Source: Metamycoplasma cloacale
Lineage (GTDB): Bacteria; Bacillota_I; Bacilli_A; Mycoplasmatales; Metamycoplasmataceae
Assembly (NCBI RefSeq): GCF_900660735.1
Contig: NZ_LR215049.1
Span: 186,001 to 250,000 of the forward strand
Direction of reading: 5' to 3'
DNA: 64,000 nt
Made by a program: the position numbers and the translations under genes. Positions within the stretch are counted from its first letter, which is position 1. Every line of letters starts with the position of its first letter. Positions 60,141 through 64,000 of the stretch are shown one piece after another. The notes under the pieces were generated by a model. It searched no databases. It saw nothing but the letters and a program-made list of their open reading frames with translations, and had not been told where the DNA came from.

Positions 60141-61157
60141 CAATGCAACTAAAATACTTTGACTGAAATGATATCTTCCGTCAGTTTTAACACCGAGTGC
60201 ATCTCAAGATATTTCATTTAATTGATCGACAATTTTTTTTGTTTCATCTTTGTTTGTATTGACAAAAAGACAAAGTACAGAGGCATCGTAATTAATAAAT
60301 TGACCTCTTTTTTGGTTATTTAGTAAATAAAAGGGGTCTTTTTTTCTAGTTTTACAATTGACAAATATTTGATATGTGAAATCTTTCGGTGGTCTTGGCA
60401 CAGGTCTTATTCATGTTTCTGGTTTGTATTCAATATATTTCAATTCCTTTGTTCTCTCGGTTGTAGAAACAACAAAGGCTGTATCGCCTGTTTTTAATTT
60501 ACTATTAAAACCAGAAGCTCCTCCAACTTTTGCAATAATATTATTCGCTAAATTAGGTTTTTTACCGAATAATATTTTTCCATTTGAAAAGAAATAATCA
60601 ATTTTTTGTCAATGATTTTGTTTTTTGACAATTTTTACAATTGCAGTTGGAACACAAGCATTTGCTCATACATTTTCTTTAATTTGTTCAAAATATGTAA
60701 TTGAAAAATTTTCATAAATAATTTTGTTTAATTCCTTTGAACTTGTAGAAGTAAAAATATTGATCGGAATTATTCAAATAAGTTCGCCATTTTCGTTTAA
60801 ATCATTAAGTGCTTTTTCAAGGAAATATAAAAACAAGTTCGGTTTATGTTTTAAAAGATTTGATTTTGGTTTATTTTCAATGTTTTTAAAATCAACATAT
60901 GGTGGATTACCTATTATGACATCGCATTTATAATTTGTGTCAAAATAAGATTGAATAATTGCATTTTCATGCGCTATTGTTGGATCGATTTCAATTCCAA
61001 TAACATGATGATATTTTTGAATTAACTGATAATAAAAATTACCACTACCAGAACTTGGTTCTACAATTAAATTAGGATTATCAATTGAAATTAAATTAAT
61101 CATTTTATTTACAATAAAATTTGGGGTAAAAACTTGACCTAATTTTTTAACATTCAT
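60135..61157 (-). CDS. Type II N6-adenine DNA methyltransferase
   Basis: A 340-residue gamma-class methylase. KLGQVFTPNFIVNKM and VEPSSGSGNF form the AdoMet-binding region, VIIGNPPYVDF is the catalytic NPPY motif, and the C-terminus DGRYHFSQS matches HincII/HindII-type methylases. The target recognition part is residues ~200-310. AAGGAGG precedes the ATG. Together with the convergent 59433 gene it forms a complete restriction-modification pair. The recognition sequence cannot be read. Confidence 0.92.
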
Positions 61158-61251
61158 GATTGATCCTCCTTATTTAAAATACTTTTTAATTATATCATTC
61201 TTGCGATGTTTAATTCATCATACGTAGCAACAAAAATAGAATTTTTAAAAA

Positions 61252-61284
61252 AGTGTTAAGTATTTTTACTTGACACTATTTTTT
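61252..61284 (+). promoter_or_regulatory. Inverted repeat in rpsP upstream region
   Basis: An 11-bp stem AGTGTTAAGTA/TACTTGACACT (one T-G) with a TTTT loop, followed by ATTTTTT. It includes a TTGACA (61270-61275), and a TAAAAT follows at 61289. It may be a terminator or an operator over the rpsP promoter. Confidence 0.35.
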
Positions 61285-61337
61285 GTGGTAAAATTCAATA
61301 GCTTATTATTAATATAAGACATAAGAAAGGATTAATC

Positions 61338-61598
61338 ATGGTTAAATTAAGATTAAAAAGAACAGGAAAAAAATTTAATGCATGTTATAAAGTTGTAGCA
61401 GCTGATGCTAGAGCACCTAGAGATGGAAGATTTATCGAAGAATTAGGACACTACGATCCACACGCTAAAACATTAGTTTTAAACTATGAATTAGTAACTA
61501 AATACTTAAACGAAGGTGCAAAACCAACTGATACCGTTAGAACATTACTTAAAAAAGACAATTTTTACGCAAACTACATTTCAGAAAAAACTAAATAA
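61338..61598 (+). CDS. rpsP: 30S ribosomal protein S16
   Basis: An 86-residue protein: [40 protein letters not shown] and a C-terminal helix with [12 protein letters not shown] are diagnostic of S16. AAAGGATT precedes the ATG. It heads rpsP-trmD-rplS; the rimM gene usually found between rpsP and trmD is absent here. Confidence 0.98.
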   Translation: MVKLRLKRTGKKFNACYKVVAADARAPRDGRFIEELGHYDPHAKTLVLNYELVTKYLNEGAKPTDTVRTLLKKDNFYANYISEKTK

Positions 61599-61600
61599 TT

Positions 61601-62278
61601 ATGAAATTTAACATTCTTACACTTTTTCCAAAATATTTTGAAACATTCAAAACTCAAAGCATTATCGCTAAAGCTATTGCACTAGGACATATTGAAATTA
61701 ATATCATCGATTTCAGAAAATTCTCTAGAGAAAAACATCATAAAGTGGATGACACAGTTTATGGTGGCGGCGATGGTATGTTACTTCAAGTTGAACCAAT
61801 TGATTTAGCATTACAAACAGTGCCTAATAGTTATAAAATATTGGTTTCACCGCAAGGAAGAGTATTTAATCAAAAGATTGCTCATGAATTAGCTAAACAT
61901 GATGAAATTACATTAATCTGTGGTCATTATGAAGGTTTTGATGAAAGAATTTTAAACTTCGTTGATGAAGAGATGTCAATTGGTGATTACATTCTTACAG
62001 GTGGCGAACTGCCAGCAATGATTATTACTGAAGCAATTGCCAGATTAAAACCTGGAGTGTTAAAAAAAGGTTCACATCAAAACGAGAGTTTTGAAAATGA
62101 AGGATTGCTTGATTATCCACAATATACCAAACCGGCTGATTATAAAGGTTATAAGGTGCCAGAGGTTTTATTAAGTGGTGATCACAAGAAGATTTTGGAA
62201 TGAAGAAAACAAGAAGCTTATAAGAAAACTTTAAAGAATAGAAAAGACATAATTGAAAGGATAAATAATGAGAACTAA
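61601..62278 (+). CDS. trmD: tRNA (guanine-37-N1)-methyltransferase
   Basis: A 225-residue SPOUT enzyme. [35 protein letters not shown] and the knot [15 protein letters not shown] are all characteristic. It methylates G37 of tRNAs to prevent frameshifting. It starts 2 bp after the rpsP stop and overlaps rplS by 11 bp. One TGA (62201) is Trp. Confidence 0.97.
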
Positions 62279-62624
62279 ATTATTAGAAATTGTTGAAAGT
62301 GACCAAATTAGAACTGATTTACCAGAAATCAGAGAAGGTTACAACGTAAAAGTTCACGTTAGAATTAAAGAAGGTAACAAAGAAAGAATTCAAGTTTTTG
62401 AAGGACTAGTAATTGCTGCTTACGGTGAAGGTATTAATAAATCAATTTTAGTTAGAAAAGATTCATACGGAATCGGTGTTGAAAGAACATTCAAAATTAA
62501 TTCTCCATTAATTTCAAACATTGAAGTGCTAAGAAAAAATAAAGTTAGAAGAGCTAAACTTTACTACATGAGAGATCTTAAAGGTAAAAGCGCAAGACTT
62601 AAAGAAATTAAAACTAATAAATAA
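62268..62624 (+). CDS. rplS: 50S ribosomal protein L19
   Basis: A 118-residue protein with [49 protein letters not shown] and the basic C-terminus [20 protein letters not shown]. All fit L19. Overlaps trmD; GAAAGGAT precedes the ATG. Confidence 0.98.
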   Translation: MRTKLLEIVESDQIRTDLPEIREGYNVKVHVRIKEGNKERIQVFEGLVIAAYGEGINKSILVRKDSYGIGVERTFKINSPLISNIEVLRKNKVRRAKLYYMRDLKGKSARLKEIKTNK

Positions 62625-62640
62625 TTTTATTTTAAATAGA

Positions 62641-62667
62641 AAATCTCGGTTGAATTCCGAGTTTTTT
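62641..62667 (+). terminator. Terminator of rpsP-trmD-rplS
   Basis: CTCGG/CCGAG stem with a 7-base loop and a T run, 20 bp after the rplS stop. Confidence 0.8.
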
Positions 62668-62715
62668 ATATTTCACATTAATTTTTATATATGCCAATAT
62701 GATAAAATTAATAAT

Positions 62716-63120
62716 ATGAACTTAGATAAATTAAAAGAATTACAAAAGAAATTAGAATTAAGTTATTGTCCATATTCAGGTGTACATGTTGCTTCGTTGG
62801 CAATTGATGACCAAAATCGTGAATGATGAGGTGTTAATACCGAAAACCCAGCTTATCCAAGTGGATTATGTGCTGAAAGATCAGCTTTATTTGGAAGTGT
62901 TGCATATGGTGCAAAAGTTGGTTCATTTACTGACATTCACGTAATTAGCAATAAAAAACATTTGTTATATCCTTGTTCGGGGTGCTTACAAGTTATTACA
63001 CAATTCCTTAAAAGAGATGGTTTAGTGCATTTACATAATTTTGATTTAAGTAAAAACCAAACTTTATCAATTAATGAATTAGTACCTTATCAAGTGAGAG
63101 ATGAAGACATTCGTGATTAA
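62716..63120 (+). CDS. cdd: Cytidine deaminase
   Basis: A 134-residue zinc enzyme deaminating cytidine and deoxycytidine. The zinc-site motifs are CAERSALF (Cys and catalytic Glu) and PCSGCLQ (two Cys). SYCPYSGVHV and GVNTENPAYP bind the substrate. Two consecutive TGA codons (Trp-Trp) at residues 38-39 break the gene under the standard code. A TATGAT lies 12 bp upstream of the ATG, with no Shine-Dalgarno. Part of pyrimidine salvage. Confidence 0.95.
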
Positions 63121-63130
63121 TTAATTTAAT

Positions 63131-63160
63131 AAATGTATTTTTTAGATACATTTATTTTTT
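63131..63160 (+). terminator. Terminator after cdd
   Basis: AAATGTAT/ATACATTT stem with a 7-base loop followed by ATTTTTT. Confidence 0.7.
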
Positions 63161-63232
63161 ATTTTTCAATTTTGATTATTATTCATTAGTTTTTCTTGAT
63201 ATTTTTTTAAAAAATATACAATTATAAGCAAT

Positions 63233-64000
63233 ATGAAATTTAAAGAAAAAATTGCTTGAATTCCTTTATCAATTAATGGTGTTGCACTAGGTTCATTAGG
63301 TGTTTTAGGAATATTTAATACTTTATTAATGAAGTTAAATACATACGATGATTTGTTTATAAGCGGAATTAGCTTATTAATCTCTTCAATAATTTTATTA
63401 ATAGCAACTTTTTATTTTATTTTAATGTTCTTTAAATTCATCTTCACTTTTGAAATCTTTAAAAAAGAAATGAAGGATTTGAAATCATCTTCATTTGTTG
63501 CGACGTTTTTTCTTACTTCTCTAGCTTATGCAAATGCATTAGCTCATATATCTAGAATCATTTTTCAATATGACGCAATTGCATTAAACAAGGCATTAAT
63601 TTTACCAAATATAATTTATGCAAATTCAATTACCATTGGACTTTTATATTTTGGATACTTTTTTATCAAAGTATTTTGCAGACGTAATTATTTTAAAAAT
63701 GACATCTATGGAGCTTTTTGTGTACCACTTTTTGGAGTTGCCGTTTCATGTTGTTATTACAATAATTTTGGAAATATCATTCCAAGTATTTATTTACAGA
63801 TTTTATGAATCTTTACAGCTGTGTTATTTGCAATCATTTGACCATTCATTATTTTTAAATTGATTATACGTTCAAATCAAGAAGAAACTATGATTCCATC
63901 ACAAGCAATGGTTATTTCTCCCCCAAATATGTTAGGTTATGGTTTTTTTGTCATTTTCGCTTCAAAGAATAATCATTATTTTAAATTTATTAATAATAAA
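63233..64000 (+). CDS. TehA/SLAC1-like (TDT family) membrane transporter, partial
   Basis: At least 256 residues, running off the window. About eight membrane segments are visible. The N-terminal IPLSINGVALGSLGVLGIFN and FKKEMKDLKSSSFVATFF resemble the TDT pattern (vP..yFg..lgl.gL... and HPv..sF). Family members move small anions such as malate, tellurite or chloride. The match is by eye and not certain. The start is an ATG with no good Shine-Dalgarno; a TATAAG lies a few bases upstream. Confidence 0.55.

Overview
The window is AT-rich DNA from a mycoplasma-type mollicute. Almost every real gene carries in-frame TGA codons where its protein family has tryptophan (for example in gpmI, tex, infB, mnmG, lon and ileS), so TGA is read as Trp (genetic code 4). 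All coordinates below were extended through these TGAs to true TAA/TAG stops. Tight gene packing with 4-60 bp overlaps, lipoproteins and an HrcA/CIRCE-controlled lon fit the same group. I cannot name the species from the sequence.

Layout. 1-1.8 kb: end of tmk, then holB and rsmI. 1.8-3 kb: an unknown membrane protein on the minus strand behind a poly-A tract. 3.1-4.8 kb: tRNA-His and gpmI. 4.9-5.7 kb: a dimethylarginine dimethylaminohydrolase-like gene. 5.9-11.6 kb: a DnaQ-like unknown, a MATE exporter, a large SGNH hydrolase, a proline iminopeptidase and a small membrane protein. 11.7-20.2 kb: tex, then the expression operon nusA-ylxR-infB-rbfA-mnmG-rlmH. 20.2-25.3 kb (minus): gyrB, a choline-kinase-like gene, a two-domain degenerate kinase-like protein and a membrane protein, in one overlapping run. 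25.6-30.9 kb (minus): an RNase J paralogue without metal ligands, a four-helix membrane protein, a possible DUF3137 protein and LemA. 31-35.9 kb (plus): apt, pepF and lon. 36-40.4 kb (minus): an RNase HII/TagI fusion, an aldehyde dehydrogenase, rpmA, rplU and an XRE-HTH/Dam fusion. 40.6-42.8 kb: an unknown membrane protein, tRNA-Asn/Glu/Val and a small Ala-rich membrane protein. 43.2-52.2 kb: an operon of surface lipoprotein, surface thermonuclease, long ABC ATPase, two permeases and a small membrane protein, followed by a second lipoprotein. 52.3-59.3 kb: a P-type ATPase, ktrA, ileS and lspA. 59.4-61.2 kb: a convergent restriction-modification pair. 61.3-64 kb: rpsP-trmD-rplS, cdd and a truncated TehA/SLAC1-like gene.

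How the genes work together. Much of the window is translation and RNA metabolism. The 43-50 kb operon has the same order as M. genitalium MG185-MG189 / M. pneumoniae MPN133-136 as I remember it, where a surface nuclease lies beside a Ugp-like importer. Together with cdd and apt it fits scavenging of nucleic acid breakdown products, but the imported substrate cannot be read from sequence. The most unusual items are the RNase HII-TagI fusion, the HTH-Dam fusion with a palindrome in its promoter, the RNase J homologue that has lost its catalytic ligands, the double kinase-like protein whose halves have lost different catalytic residues, and a restriction endonuclease I could not assign to a family. 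Several genes also look leaderless, with a -10 box 6-12 nt before the ATG and no Shine-Dalgarno.
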